This document shows, one piece after another, positions 15,890-24,575 of a stretch of DNA of 64,000 bases. Source of the stretch: JAPXLN01 sp033809515. Its GTDB lineage: Bacteria; Bacillota; Sulfobacillia; Fermentithermobacillales; Fermentithermobacillaceae. The position numbers and the translations under genes are program-made. The notes below the pieces were generated by a model. That model ran no database searches and was not told where the DNA came from. It worked only from the letters and a program-made list of their open reading frames with translations. Where the stretch lies: assembly GCA_033809515.1 (NCBI GenBank), contig JAPXLN010000001.1:186001-250000 (forward strand). Reading direction: 5' to 3'. The number at the start of each line of letters is the position of its first letter. The first letter of the stretch is position 1.

Positions 15890-18004
15890 TTGCATGAAAG
15901 GATGAACGATCCCGTCAAGGATCCCGCTTTAGACGTGGATCCTGCAGGCTTGGATCTCTCAGATCAAGATGGCGGCCAGTTCCTTGCCTCAGCCTTTGCA
16001 GCCGGCGGTCTGGCCTCAAAAGTTATCCCCGACTTCGAGGAACGACAGGAACAGATCAACATGGCCCTTGCCGTTTGGGAAACCATAGGCTCAAGCGGGC
16101 GCCTCTTAGTTGAAGCAGGCACAGGAACCGGCAAGTCTCTCGCATACCTTCTCCCTTGTGCCATCTGGTCGCTCAAGGCCAGAAAACGCGCCGTCATTTC
16201 TACCTATACCGTCAACCTTCAGGAACAACTGGTAAGCAAGGATTTGCCTATTGTAAGACGACTTCTTGAAGAGGCAGGACTCAGTCTGGAGTACGACCTC
16301 CTGAAAGGGAGAAACCATTATCTTTGTATCAGGCGGTGGAACCAGGCCTATGGCGAGACTGCCAGAACAACTTCCCTGGTGGTGGCCAGTCATGAGGAGA
16401 AGATCATAGAATCTCTCTTCGACCTGATAGAAGGAGGAGACTGGACAGGCGAAAGGACCGCCCTCCCTGAGCCTGTGCCGGATCAGGTCTGGCAGACTGT
16501 GTCTTCTGACAGCGAAAGATGCATGTCGTCTAAATGCCCCTATAAAGACAGATGCTTTTACCAAAATCAGAGGAAGCGTCTGGAACAGTGTAATTTGATA
16601 GTTGTCAACCACTCACTCCTGGCCGCCCATTATCTGGTATCGCAAGAAACCGGAGGCCAGGTGCGTATTATTCCTCAGTTTGACTGTATCGTCGTAGATG
16701 AGTCCCATCATCTGGAAGACGTTACGCGAAAAAGCCTCGGGGCTGAAGTGAGTCTTTCGAGATTCAGACGCTTGGTTGACGACACTGTCAGAACCGCTTC
16801 GGGAGGAACCCTCGGGGCATCGCTGGAAAGCAAGGATAGAAAAAACCTGAGAAACAAGCTGGACGAGATCTCAGCCGACCTTAGCCGGATTTTGCTCGAC
16901 ATAAGCTCTATTATTCCACGGGGAAAAGACAAGGCCAGGCAAAGGAAACCGAACGCCATAGACTCAAGCCTTATCACACGCTTAAGGTCTCTGGCAAGGG
17001 AAATGAAAGACTGGATGGATCTAAACCTGTCTGACGAGGAACGCTTTGAGGTACAGGCTCTTCAAAGACGTCTGATTGCCCTGACTATGGATATAGAGAG
17101 TGTGAACAATCTTGAAGGTGACGGAGATTCCTTCGTCTACTGGGCTGAATCAGTGACAGGACCTCGAAAAGGTCCGGTGGTTCTGAAACGATCACCCCTG
17201 GAAGTAGGACCGTATCTTCAAGAAGTCGCCTGGATACCCCTGAATTCGGCCATTTTTACCTCAGCGACCCTTGCCACCGGAGGGAATTTCGATTATCTGA
17301 AGGAAATGCTTGGCCTAGAAGATGCCAGAGAGATGATCCTGGGATCTCCCTTTGACTATGAAAACCAGGCATGCCTGTGCCTTCCTTCAAGCGGACATGA
17401 CGGAGACGTCAACAGCAATGCGTTCACCGAATACGTTGCATCACAGGTACTGGATATTGTCGATCTGACCTATGGAAGGGCATTCATCCTGTTTACAAAC
17501 AAAAGATCCCTCCACACAGTCGCAGAGCTGATTCAGGACAAGATTGAGGAGAAAGGGTATCCAGTGCTGAAGCAGGGAGACGCGCCCCGAGAAATCCTGC
17601 TGGAAGAGTTCAGGTCTCAAGGCAAGGCAGTCCTGTTCGGCCTTGATTCGTTCTGGGAGGGCGTGGATGTTCCGGGCGATGCCCTTTCCTGCGTTGTCCT
17701 TGTGAAACTCCCCTTTCCCGTACCTGACGACCCGGTCATGGAGGCACGGGAGGAGATATGGAAATCCAAAGGCCTTTCGCCTTTTACCCACTACAGCCTC
17801 CCGGTCACCGCGCTCAAACTCAAGCAAGGATTCGGACGTCTGATCCGCACCCGAACAGACCGGGGAGCGGTTGTGCTGCTGGACCCCCGGGTGCTGAGTC
17901 GTTCCTACGGCAAGTTCATTCTGAAAAGCCTTCCACCTGCAAGAATCACCAGAGACTTAGATGACGTAGCCAGGGCTGTATCTAAACCCCGGTCCCTCCC
18001 ATAA
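15890..18004 (+). CDS. dinG: DinG-family ATP-dependent DNA helicase
   Basis: Superfamily 2 5'-3' helicase of the XPD/DinG type, about 705 residues. Motifs are Walker A EAGTGTGKS, a DESHH box (VVDESHHLEDV), motif ISTYTVNLQEQL, and C-terminal FWEGVDVPG and QGFGRLIRTRTDRG. Four cysteines, one in YLCIRRW and three in CMSSKCPYKDRC, match the [4Fe-4S] cluster of the family. No N-terminal exonuclease domain is present, unlike Bacillus DinG. I prefer the TTG at 15890 because GGAGGG lies seven bases upstream; GTG 15866 and ATG 15902 are alternatives. Its 3' end overlaps the convergent homoserine dehydrogenase gene by 23 bp. Confidence 0.92.
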   Translation: MHERMNDPVKDPALDVDPAGLDLSDQDGGQFLASAFAAGGLASKVIPDFEERQEQINMALAVWETIGSSGRLLVEAGTGTGKSLAYLLPCAIWSLKARKRAVISTYTVNLQEQLVSKDLPIVRRLLEEAGLSLEYDLLKGRNHYLCIRRWNQAYGETARTTSLVVASHEEKIIESLFDLIEGGDWTGERTALPEPVPDQVWQTVSSDSERCMSSKCPYKDRCFYQNQRKRLEQCNLIVVNHSLLAAHYLVSQETGGQVRIIPQFDCIVVDESHHLEDVTRKSLGAEVSLSRFRRLVDDTVRTASGGTLGASLESKDRKNLRNKLDEISADLSRILLDISSIIPRGKDKARQRKPNAIDSSLITRLRSLAREMKDWMDLNLSDEERFEVQALQRRLIALTMDIESVNNLEGDGDSFVYWAESVTGPRKGPVVLKRSPLEVGPYLQEVAWIPLNSAIFTSATLATGGNFDYLKEMLGLEDAREMILGSPFDYENQACLCLPSSGHDGDVNSNAFTEYVASQVLDIVDLTYGRAFILFTNKRSLHTVAELIQDKIEEKGYPVLKQGDAPREILLEEFRSQGKAVLFGLDSFWEGVDVPGDALSCVVLVKLPFPVPDDPVMEAREEIWKSKGLSPFTHYSLPVTALKLKQGFGRLIRTRTDRGAVVLLDPRVLSRSYGKFILKSLPPARITRDLDDVARAVSKPRSLP

Positions 18005-19082
18005 TATGAATGAGGTCTTTTAGGGCAGACGCTGCAGCTCCCACCACGTCAGACGCTCCGCCGGAAACGACAATGTCTCCCATCTCTTGGCTGCGGAACC
18101 TGATGGCCTTGGCAGTTCCGGGAAGGAACCTGAACGAGTGATCTGAGGAAACTGGCTCAGGCCCTACCGAAAGGCTTACGGTTCTCGTGCAATCCTTTCC
18201 GGGCTTTCCCGGGACATCTGTACACAGACCCGCCCTGGCCCTGGCAATAAGCCTTACAGGAGTGCCGTTTGCAGCCTGACGAACCACTTCCGCCGCCTCG
18301 AGACCGGTGATTCCCTGCCTCGTGACACTGTCAAGTTTCTCTCCGGTCTTCCATATGGAATTGGCGATAATCAAGATCTTAGCAGCTGAGTCATACCCTT
18401 CAACATCAAGAACCGGGTTAGCTTCTGCAACGCCCATGGCCTGAGCTTCAACAAGCGCCTCCCGGTACGATCTCCCGCAGGCCATACGGTTCAGTATCAA
18501 GTTCGTGGTGCCGTTCAATACGGCCTCAATCTCAAGTATTCGTGTACCTGCCATGCAGTACAACGCAGTATCAACCGTAGGCAAAGCTGCTGCTACAGCA
18601 CCGCTGTATCTCAAGACAGGGCCTTTCTCCCGGGAAAGTTTCAAAAGCTCCTCCATGGCCACAACAAGGGGGCCCTTGGCCAGGGTTACGGCAGAAAACC
18701 CCAGATTCATAGCCTTAATGAGGTGGCTGAGCCCCGGTTCGCCCGTAAACAGATCTGTGGGGGTGGCCTCAACTACCACGCCGGGGTGAGACATTTCGCA
18801 AGCAACCCTGCTAAGAACCGGCTCATAAGGTGCATTTCCAAGAGCCTTGCTGTGATCCGCATAGCTTGTGGCACCGGTTTCCCGCCAGCGCACAACTTCC
18901 TCCCAGGAAAGCCCCTGCAAAGAGACGAGGGAGCCGGTCCTCCCTCGCACTGCCACAAGAACCGGCTCCTTCCCTGTCTTCTCTGCTATGTAGGCAGCTT
19001 TTTCGTACAATAGCCTTGCGAAACTCATGCCCACCTTACCGGGGCCGTTAAGAAGAACCGGGACCTTCTGCCTGGCACTCAT
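17982..19082 (-). CDS. homoserine dehydrogenase family protein
   Basis: A 366-residue NAD(P)-dependent dehydrogenase. The N-terminal Rossmann motif is NGPGKVG. EATPTDLFTG, the AKGPLVVA segment, and the homoserine dehydrogenase signature running from VLNGTTNLILNRM to VAEANPVLDVEGYDSAAK are clear. There is no C-terminal ACT domain, so feedback by threonine through that route is not expected. Homoserine dehydrogenase reduces aspartate semialdehyde to homoserine. It overlaps the upstream aldolase gene by 4 bp, indicating coupling. Because the partner aldolase is not a typical DapA, the pair could also serve an unrecognised pathway; a plain threonine/methionine role is the default. Confidence 0.85.
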   Translation of the reverse strand: MSARQKVPVLLNGPGKVGMSFARLLYEKAAYIAEKTGKEPVLVAVRGRTGSLVSLQGLSWEEVVRWRETGATSYADHSKALGNAPYEPVLSRVACEMSHPGVVVEATPTDLFTGEPGLSHLIKAMNLGFSAVTLAKGPLVVAMEELLKLSREKGPVLRYSGAVAAALPTVDTALYCMAGTRILEIEAVLNGTTNLILNRMACGRSYREALVEAQAMGVAEANPVLDVEGYDSAAKILIIANSIWKTGEKLDSVTRQGITGLEAAEVVRQAANGTPVRLIARARAGLCTDVPGKPGKDCTRTVSLSVGPEPVSSDHSFRFLPGTAKAIRFRSQEMGDIVVSGGASDVVGAAASALKDLIHIMGGTGV

Positions 19083-19966
19083 CTGATCACCCGGAGGTTC
19101 AGCTCCAGAAGGGTCTGCCTTATCTCTTCTTTGGGACCATCCTCAAGAGGAAGCATGGGACGTCTGGGCTCTCCGCCGAAGTAGCCTATCATATCAAGGG
19201 CCGCCTTGAGTCCCGCCACTCCGTACCTGGCTGTGACAAGTGAGTTGAGCTTAAGGATGCTCTTTTGCACGGTGCGGGCTTCCTCAAACTTGCCATTATT
19301 GACCAATTCGTAGATTCTAACGCACAGATCAGGAACAACGTTGGCCGATGCCAGAGTTCCGCCCTTAGCCCCCATCACCAAAGCTGGCATAAGGAAACTG
19401 GCTGAGCCTGCGAAGACAGCAAAGTCCCGGGGAACATCCCTCAGGATTTCGGAAATCTGGACTATGTTGCCGCTTGAATCCTTAATCCCCCTGATATTGG
19501 GATGGGTGCATAACCTCTTCACCAGGGAAGGAGTCATGTTCAGCCCTGTATTTCCAGGCATGTTGTAAAGAAGCACAGGTATGGGCGATTTGTCGGCCAC
19601 GTCACTGTAGTACTGTTCCAGGGCAGGTTCTTTCATGCTGGCTTTGAAGTAATGAGGGGAGATTATAAGGGCTGCTTGCGCTCCGGCATCAGCAGCTTTC
19701 TTAGTGAGCCGGACAGTAGCTCTTGTGCTTTCACACCCTGTGCCCGCAATGACCATTTTGTCTTTCGGGAAATGCTTGCGCGCGAAAGCCCAGAGTTCTA
19801 CTTTCTCGTCCTCATCGACATACGGCTGTTCACCGTTTGAGCCCAGAACAACGATCCCCGAAAGACCGGTGCTTCCCCATCTGGCAAGGTTTTCTTCCAG
19901 TCTGCCATAAGCAATCTCCTCTTCTGCAAACGGGGTCGGAATAGGAGCAAAGATGCCTCTGAACAT
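19079..19966 (-). CDS. DapA-family class I aldolase/lyase
   Basis: A (beta/alpha)8 enzyme of the dihydrodipicolinate synthase superfamily, 295 residues from the ATG at 19966, which follows AAAGGAGAGG. Schiff-base Lys162 (GIKDSSG) and Tyr134 (LLYNMPG) are present. The phosphate/carboxylate loop reads GSNGEQPYV; true DapA proteins usually have GTTGE here, and the SNGE form is common in 4-hydroxy-2-oxoglutarate or keto-deoxy sugar aldolases. I therefore do not call it dapA. A GTG at 20002 preceded by GAGAGG is an alternative start. The gene overlaps the downstream homoserine dehydrogenase by 4 bp, suggesting a common pathway. Confidence 0.85.
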   Translation of the reverse strand: MFRGIFAPIPTPFAEEEIAYGRLEENLARWGSTGLSGIVVLGSNGEQPYVDEDEKVELWAFARKHFPKDKMVIAGTGCESTRATVRLTKKAADAGAQAALIISPHYFKASMKEPALEQYYSDVADKSPIPVLLYNMPGNTGLNMTPSLVKRLCTHPNIRGIKDSSGNIVQISEILRDVPRDFAVFAGSASFLMPALVMGAKGGTLASANVVPDLCVRIYELVNNGKFEEARTVQKSILKLNSLVTARYGVAGLKAALDMIGYFGGEPRRPMLPLEDGPKEEIRQTLLELNLRVIR

Positions 19967-19998
19967 GCGGACCTCTCCTTTCATCGCCGGTTGTCTCA

Positions 19999-20053
19999 CC
20001 ACGGTTACCTCTCCACGATTACCCCCACTGTTGCCTCTGCACGGTTACCTCAG
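19999..20053. repeat. four imperfect 13-14-bp tandem repeats before the aldolase gene
   Basis: Units at 19999-20012, 20013-20026, 20027-20039 and 20040-20053 share the pattern CCACGGTTACCTCT. On the minus strand each reads close to GAGGTAACCGTG, which resembles a ribosome binding site followed by GTG. The last unit includes the nrdJ stop codon. Confidence 0.7.
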
Positions 20054-23000
20054 CATTCGCTATACCCGCACGCCAGACACTTTAGACACCCTTCTATGTG
20101 GACCAAGTTCCAGGTGCCGCAAGACGGGCAGAGGCTGAACTTTTTCCCTGGAAGAAAAGGCAGCTCGTCCTGACGGGGGTGAGATTCCTCTTCAGACTCG
20201 CCCTCGGGTTTCCTTATGTGGTTGACATACTCGTCAATAAACTGGCCTATTGCATCGGGGACCGAGCGAACTCTGTTCGGGCCGAATCCTATGCTTCTTG
20301 AACCGCCTATACCCATAAGCTGGTCAGCGATTTCCTGGGGCTCGATTCCTGACCTCAGAGCTATTGATATCATCCTTGCAATCGCTTCGGTAAAAGCTGC
20401 CACATCGCTGCCTGCCTTGCCGATCTGGGCGAAGAGCTCTACCGGGTGCCCCTTAAGAGTGTTCAGGGTAAGGAACAGCTTACCAACGGGAGTCTCCTTG
20501 GCTGTTGTGAATCCCTCAAGGGTATCAGGGCGTTCGATTGGTCTAATCCTACCCCATACTCCGTTTACCCGGGCGGCCTTGCCGCCTGAACCGGTTTCGT
20601 CTTGCCCGTGCTCAGAATCTCCCACTCCCGGAGTCGCGTCACCCTTTGAGTCAACCCTGGCACCTACAGTCAAGACCTGCTCTTCCCGGCTGCCGTCTCT
20701 GTAGACAGTAACCCCCTTGCACCCAAGCTCATAAGCCCGAAGGAATACATCCTTCACATCTTCCCTTGTAGCTTCGCGACTGAAGTTGACCGTTTTCGAG
20801 ACGGCATTATGGGTGAACTTCTGAAAAGCTGCCTGCATCTGAACATGCCAATGAGGAGTGATCTCATGGGCCGTAACGAAAACACGGCGTACGCGTTCAG
20901 GCACTTCAGAAATGTCGTGTACAGCGCCGTGTTCGGCGATCTTCTCCATTAGCTCATCAGTGTGGAAGTTCAGTGCCCTGGCTACCCTTTCGAACCTCGG
21001 GTTTGCTTCCACCAGTTTCTTGTTGTCCAGCACGTTTCTGGTAAACGCTATGCTGAACAAAGGCTCTATTCCTGACGAAGCGCCGGCTATCATGCTGATA
21101 GTGCCGGTAGGAGCAATAGTCGTGGCAGTAGCGTTTCGAACCTTAACGCCCTTTTCGGCATAGATGCTCTTTTCGTAGTTAGCAAACACACCCCGGGTTG
21201 TCGCAAGTTCCTCAGACGCTTCGACCGCCTTCTTCTCGACAAACTCCATGACCCTCTCAGCAAGGTCCACAGCTTCCTGGGAGCTATATGGAACCCCAAG
21301 GTCCAGCAGCATATCAGCCCAACCCATTACTCCAAGGCCGATTTTCCTGTTGCCGTGAGCCATATCAGCTATCTCAGTCAGGGGGTATTTATTTGCATCT
21401 ATGAGGTTATCCAGGAAATGAACGCCGGTCTTTACCGTGCAGGCCATAGCCTCCCAATCCACAAGGCTCTCCGGCTTGATATCGCCCGAATCCTCCAATT
21501 CCCAAACAGGTTTTGTGAAGGCCCCCAGGTTGATAGAACCGAGACAGCATGCCTCGTATGGAAGCAACGGCTGTTCCCCACAGTTGGATACAACAAACCC
21601 GTTAGCAATGAACGAATGGCTGTAAGGAACTGTCAGGTCAAATACCTCTTTCTGACCGCAGGGCTCAACAAGATCGACTAGGTCGGCAGACTGCTGATAG
21701 TAGAAACCGCGCTTTCTTCGATCTAGTGCTTCCGCTGGATTCGAATACCTGTCGTCCAGAAACCCGATTATCTCAAGATACCGCTCTAGGTTATCACCGC
21801 TTATTTGCAGTTCAGAACACGTACCGTCTGACTCGTAGAATCGAGTAGAACCATTAATGCTCTGATAGGAGAAGTTCCTCCTTGGGGACCTGCTTCTATC
21901 ATATACTGAAGACCGAATTCCCAGGAAAAGCAGAAGTCTCTGAACATCCTCTACAAGTTGTCTAGACTTGGATGTTAGCCTAACGTAGGCGGTGTTATTC
22001 TCAGAAACAGCCATAGTGCCATTGGCCGTGAACAAACCCTTCAAGAAACCAACCACGGCTTCTTCAGTTGCCCGAAGTATGCTCTCAGGAACTCGCTTAT
22101 GCTCCGCGGAAACCGGCAACACGCCTAATCTCATGAAAAACTCCGCCAGCCAGCGTGAATGATAGCTCAGATGCCAAACACCGTTCTTTCTCCTAACCGC
22201 CTTGACGCTTCTACCGTACCATTCATCCAAGCATTCCTTGATAATCTGCATCACGTGACTATCAGTCTTGGAAAAAGCGAAACCCACGCGACTGTTCCTT
22301 TCGTCGTATCTGAGCCAACCATCCCCTACAAGCCATCCTAAGACCACACCCAAACCAGCTGACCATTCATTGGGCAGGTTCAGCTCGTAGACTCTGCCGT
22401 TTGCTCCCATGGGGCAGTTGTCTACCTTGAAGGGTAACACTGCTTGCTCTGAAAATGTGCATCTACCAGACTGAAGAAGCACCCTATCTTTCCCGGGCCT
22501 AAGTTTCTCTGCAGGCACCCAGCCTCGTGTAGTCATCATCCGGTGATCGGGAGTCACTTCGACGGCAAAACCATGTTTGGTCGTGATCTTGACTACATCC
22601 TTGACACCTGTACGAAATGCTCTCGAAATGGGCGTCAGCTCAATGCCCGAAGCAGACAGAGCAGCCATACCTGTGGTGCCCTCCAAAGAGGAGCTGTTTA
22701 CCGTTCTGGTATCGATGGCAACACTCAGGCCGCCGTCACACCATTTCTCTGCGATCTCCTGTATTGGCACTAGCCCAAGTTCTGTAGACACCAGTGCGTC
22801 TCCAACCACGCAAGGATTGGTGCTTTCAATCTCGCCTATCTCAGGCGTAGGGTTGTCCCTGTTCAGGCGGTCGAGGAACACAATCCCGGGTTCACCGTTC
22901 TGCCACGCCTGGTCAACGACTTTCTCAAATACCTCTCTGGCGTTGAGTTTTCCGGTGACCTTGCCATTCCTGGGATTGACCAGCTCATACTCTTCACCTG

Positions 23001-23979
23001 CTCCAACCGCTTCCATGAATCTCTCTGTGATGCCAACGGATATGTTGAAATTCGTAAGCTCTTTTGTATCTGTCTTGCAGGTGATGAACTCCAGTATGTC
23101 CGGATGGTCCACCCGGAGAATCCCCATGTTGGCGCCCCGGCGAACGCCGCCTTGTTTGACCGCTTCGGTAGCGGCATTAAAGACCTTCATGAAAGAAACA
23201 GGGCCTGACGCCACGCCTCCGGTGGAACGGACAACGTCGTTCTTAGGCCTTAGCCTGCTGAAACTGAAGCCTGTACCGCCTCCTGACTGGTGAATGAGTG
23301 CGGCATTTTTCAGCGAATCAAAAATGCTTGCCATAGAGTCGTCAACAGGCAGCACGAAACACGCGGAAAGCTGCTGAAGCTCCCTTCCTGCGTTTATCAG
23401 TGCAGGCGAGTTTGGCAGGAACTTACCCCGGGTCATGGTTTCATAGAATCTTTCCGCCGTCTCGGCCAGCTTATCCTTACTCATTTCCACCTGAGCCTTA
23501 AGCTCATCCCAGGTGCATCTCATCACATTCTCTTCTGAAAGCCTTTCAAAACCGGTTTTTAGAGTAGCCCAATCCCACTCGGTGACTTCAAAATCCCGGC
23601 AGGAGCCAGAGATCTCACAGGCCTGCTCGCTGCCGGTTTGCTCGCCGCCGGTTTGCTCACCGCAAACCCGGGTTCCGTCATCCTGGTCACAACCGGCCAC
23701 TTGCCTGCGCCCCATGTAAACCGCCGGATGGTACAAGACATCCATAAGTGCGATGTTCTTAGCAACACGCCAGAACATCTCCTCAGGCGATTCAAGGATC
23801 TTTCCTTCTTCGTCTTTGCAAAGATAACGTTTTTCAAGAACAGTAAGTGCGCTCTCGGTCAACGGAAGCGAAGTGCGAGCACTAATCTCGGACACAAATA
23901 TTCCCCCTGGTTGCCTCATGGCCATATACTCTGAATCTCCGCTTGGGTACACTCGCCCAACAGGCCTAAGTTCAGACAC
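20050..23979 (-). CDS. nrdJ: B12-dependent (class II) ribonucleotide reductase, intein-containing precursor
   Basis: Adenosylcobalamin-dependent reductase making deoxyribonucleotides without oxygen. The 1,309-residue precursor consists of 899 extein residues plus a 410-residue intein (390-799). The extein has LSACFVLPVDDSM with an active-site Cys, the QSGGGTGFSFSRLRP loop, the NPCGEQ thiyl-radical site formed only after splicing, and PTGTISMIAGASSG. The C-terminal zinc-ribbon-like CPSCGTW...CLKCLACG is typical of NrdJ. The GTG at 23979 has a weak ribosome binding site; an ATG about 18 codons in (MAMRQPG) has GGAG upstream and may be the true start. An in-frame repeat (GEQTGGEQTGSEQ) lies near residue 110. 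The nrdR regulator is immediately upstream. Confidence 0.96.
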   Translation of the reverse strand: MSELRPVGRVYPSGDSEYMAMRQPGGIFVSEISARTSLPLTESALTVLEKRYLCKDEEGKILESPEEMFWRVAKNIALMDVLYHPAVYMGRRQVAGCDQDDGTRVCGEQTGGEQTGSEQACEISGSCRDFEVTEWDWATLKTGFERLSEENVMRCTWDELKAQVEMSKDKLAETAERFYETMTRGKFLPNSPALINAGRELQQLSACFVLPVDDSMASIFDSLKNAALIHQSGGGTGFSFSRLRPKNDVVRSTGGVASGPVSFMKVFNAATEAVKQGGVRRGANMGILRVDHPDILEFITCKTDTKELTNFNISVGITERFMEAVGAGEEYELVNPRNGKVTGKLNAREVFEKVVDQAWQNGEPGIVFLDRLNRDNPTPEIGEIESTNPCVVGDALVSTELGLVPIQEIAEKWCDGGLSVAIDTRTVNSSSLEGTTGMAALSASGIELTPISRAFRTGVKDVVKITTKHGFAVEVTPDHRMMTTRGWVPAEKLRPGKDRVLLQSGRCTFSEQAVLPFKVDNCPMGANGRVYELNLPNEWSAGLGVVLGWLVGDGWLRYDERNSRVGFAFSKTDSHVMQIIKECLDEWYGRSVKAVRRKNGVWHLSYHSRWLAEFFMRLGVLPVSAEHKRVPESILRATEEAVVGFLKGLFTANGTMAVSENNTAYVRLTSKSRQLVEDVQRLLLFLGIRSSVYDRSRSPRRNFSYQSINGSTRFYESDGTCSELQISGDNLERYLEIIGFLDDRYSNPAEALDRRKRGFYYQQSADLVDLVEPCGQKEVFDLTVPYSHSFIANGFVVSNCGEQPLLPYEACCLGSINLGAFTKPVWELEDSGDIKPESLVDWEAMACTVKTGVHFLDNLIDANKYPLTEIADMAHGNRKIGLGVMGWADMLLDLGVPYSSQEAVDLAERVMEFVEKKAVEASEELATTRGVFANYEKSIYAEKGVKVRNATATTIAPTGTISMIAGASSGIEPLFSIAFTRNVLDNKKLVEANPRFERVARALNFHTDELMEKIAEHGAVHDISEVPERVRRVFVTAHEITPHWHVQMQAAFQKFTHNAVSKTVNFSREATREDVKDVFLRAYELGCKGVTVYRDGSREEQVLTVGARVDSKGDATPGVGDSEHGQDETGSGGKAARVNGVWGRIRPIERPDTLEGFTTAKETPVGKLFLTLNTLKGHPVELFAQIGKAGSDVAAFTEAIARMISIALRSGIEPQEIADQLMGIGGSRSIGFGPNRVRSVPDAIGQFIDEYVNHIRKPEGESEEESHPRQDELPFLPGKKFSLCPSCGTWNLVHIEGCLKCLACGYSEC
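21583..22812 (-). mobile_element. intein in nrdJ with LAGLIDADG homing endonuclease domain
   Basis: The intein starts at Cys390 (CVVGDALV, block A) and ends at Asn799 (GFVVSN, block G), exactly 410 codons, followed by Cys+1 of the host. Block B has TPDH with the conserved His. Block F is VFDLTVPYSHSFIANG. The endonuclease has LAGLIDADG-like motifs LGWLVGDGWL and FLKGLFTANGTM; the second has Asn where the catalytic acid is expected, so cleavage activity may be lost. The residue before the last Asn is Ser, not the usual His; some splicing-competent inteins lack that His. The site, NP^CGEQ, places the intein right before the thiyl-radical Cys. Confidence 0.95.
23625..23667. repeat. 15-bp in-frame tandem repeat within nrdJ
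   Basis: Two units of GCTCGCYGCCGGTTT (23625-23639, 23640-23654) and a partial third (23655-23667) encode repeated GEQTG residues in a variable linker of NrdJ. The unit length is a multiple of three, so copy changes keep the frame. Confidence 0.8.
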
Positions 23980-24007
23980 GGCGGTGAGCTGCTATCTTCC
24001 CATGTCT

Positions 24008-24487
24008 CTACAGGCTGCGCTTGTCAATGCACCCTTTTTCCCTCAGGATCTGCTCGAGTTCCTCACGGAATCCGGCCAGATCCTGAAACTCCCTATACAC
24101 TGATGCAAACCTTACGTAAGCAACGTCGTCAATGGCCCGGAGCTTGGCCATGACTGCCTCACCGATTTCCGTCGATGTGACCTCTCCTCTCCCGGTCTCT
24201 CGAAGCGCCCTCTCAACCTCGGACGATGCCCTTTCCAAAACCTCAAGGGCAATTGGTCGTTTCTCGCATGCCTTGAGCATCCCCGAAAGGATTTTCTGTC
24301 TGGAGAACATTTCCCGGCGCCTGTCCTTCTTCACAACAAGCAAAGGCGTTTCTTCAACTCGTTCGTAAGTGGTGAACCGGCGACTGCATTCCGGACACTC
24401 GCGCCGCCGGCGTATGGCGGTAACGTCTTCTGTAGGGCGAGATTCGAGAACGCGCGAATCAAGGTACCCGCAAAAAGGGCATTTCAA
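24008..24487 (-). CDS. nrdR: transcriptional repressor NrdR
   Basis: Zinc-ribbon plus ATP-cone repressor of ribonucleotide reductase genes. The N-terminal zinc ribbon reads KCPFCGYLDSRVLESR and ECPECSRRFTTYER, followed by the ATP cone (PLLVVKKDRRREMFSRQKI) and the conserved VAYVRFASVYREFQDL. I set the start at the TTG at 24487, which gives the canonical N-terminus M-K-C-P-F-C-G and 159 residues; AAAGGCGGG lies upstream. A longer ATG start at 24547 would add 20 atypical residues. It is directly upstream of nrdJ on the same strand, fitting direct control, although I found no convincing NrdR box in the short gap. Confidence 0.95.
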   Translation of the reverse strand: MKCPFCGYLDSRVLESRPTEDVTAIRRRRECPECSRRFTTYERVEETPLLVVKKDRRREMFSRQKILSGMLKACEKRPIALEVLERASSEVERALRETGRGEVTSTEIGEAVMAKLRAIDDVAYVRFASVYREFQDLAGFREELEQILREKGCIDKRSL

Positions 24488-24575
24488 AGGAAAGACCCGC
24501 CTTTCGTGGAATTCCTTGCCAGACCTGCATCCGGTCACACCGAACATTTGTTGGCCCCATATCTAGGTCTGGTCC

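Noticed and set aside
19999..20053. CRISPR-like array
   Set aside because: Units are only 13-14 bp, adjacent without spacers.
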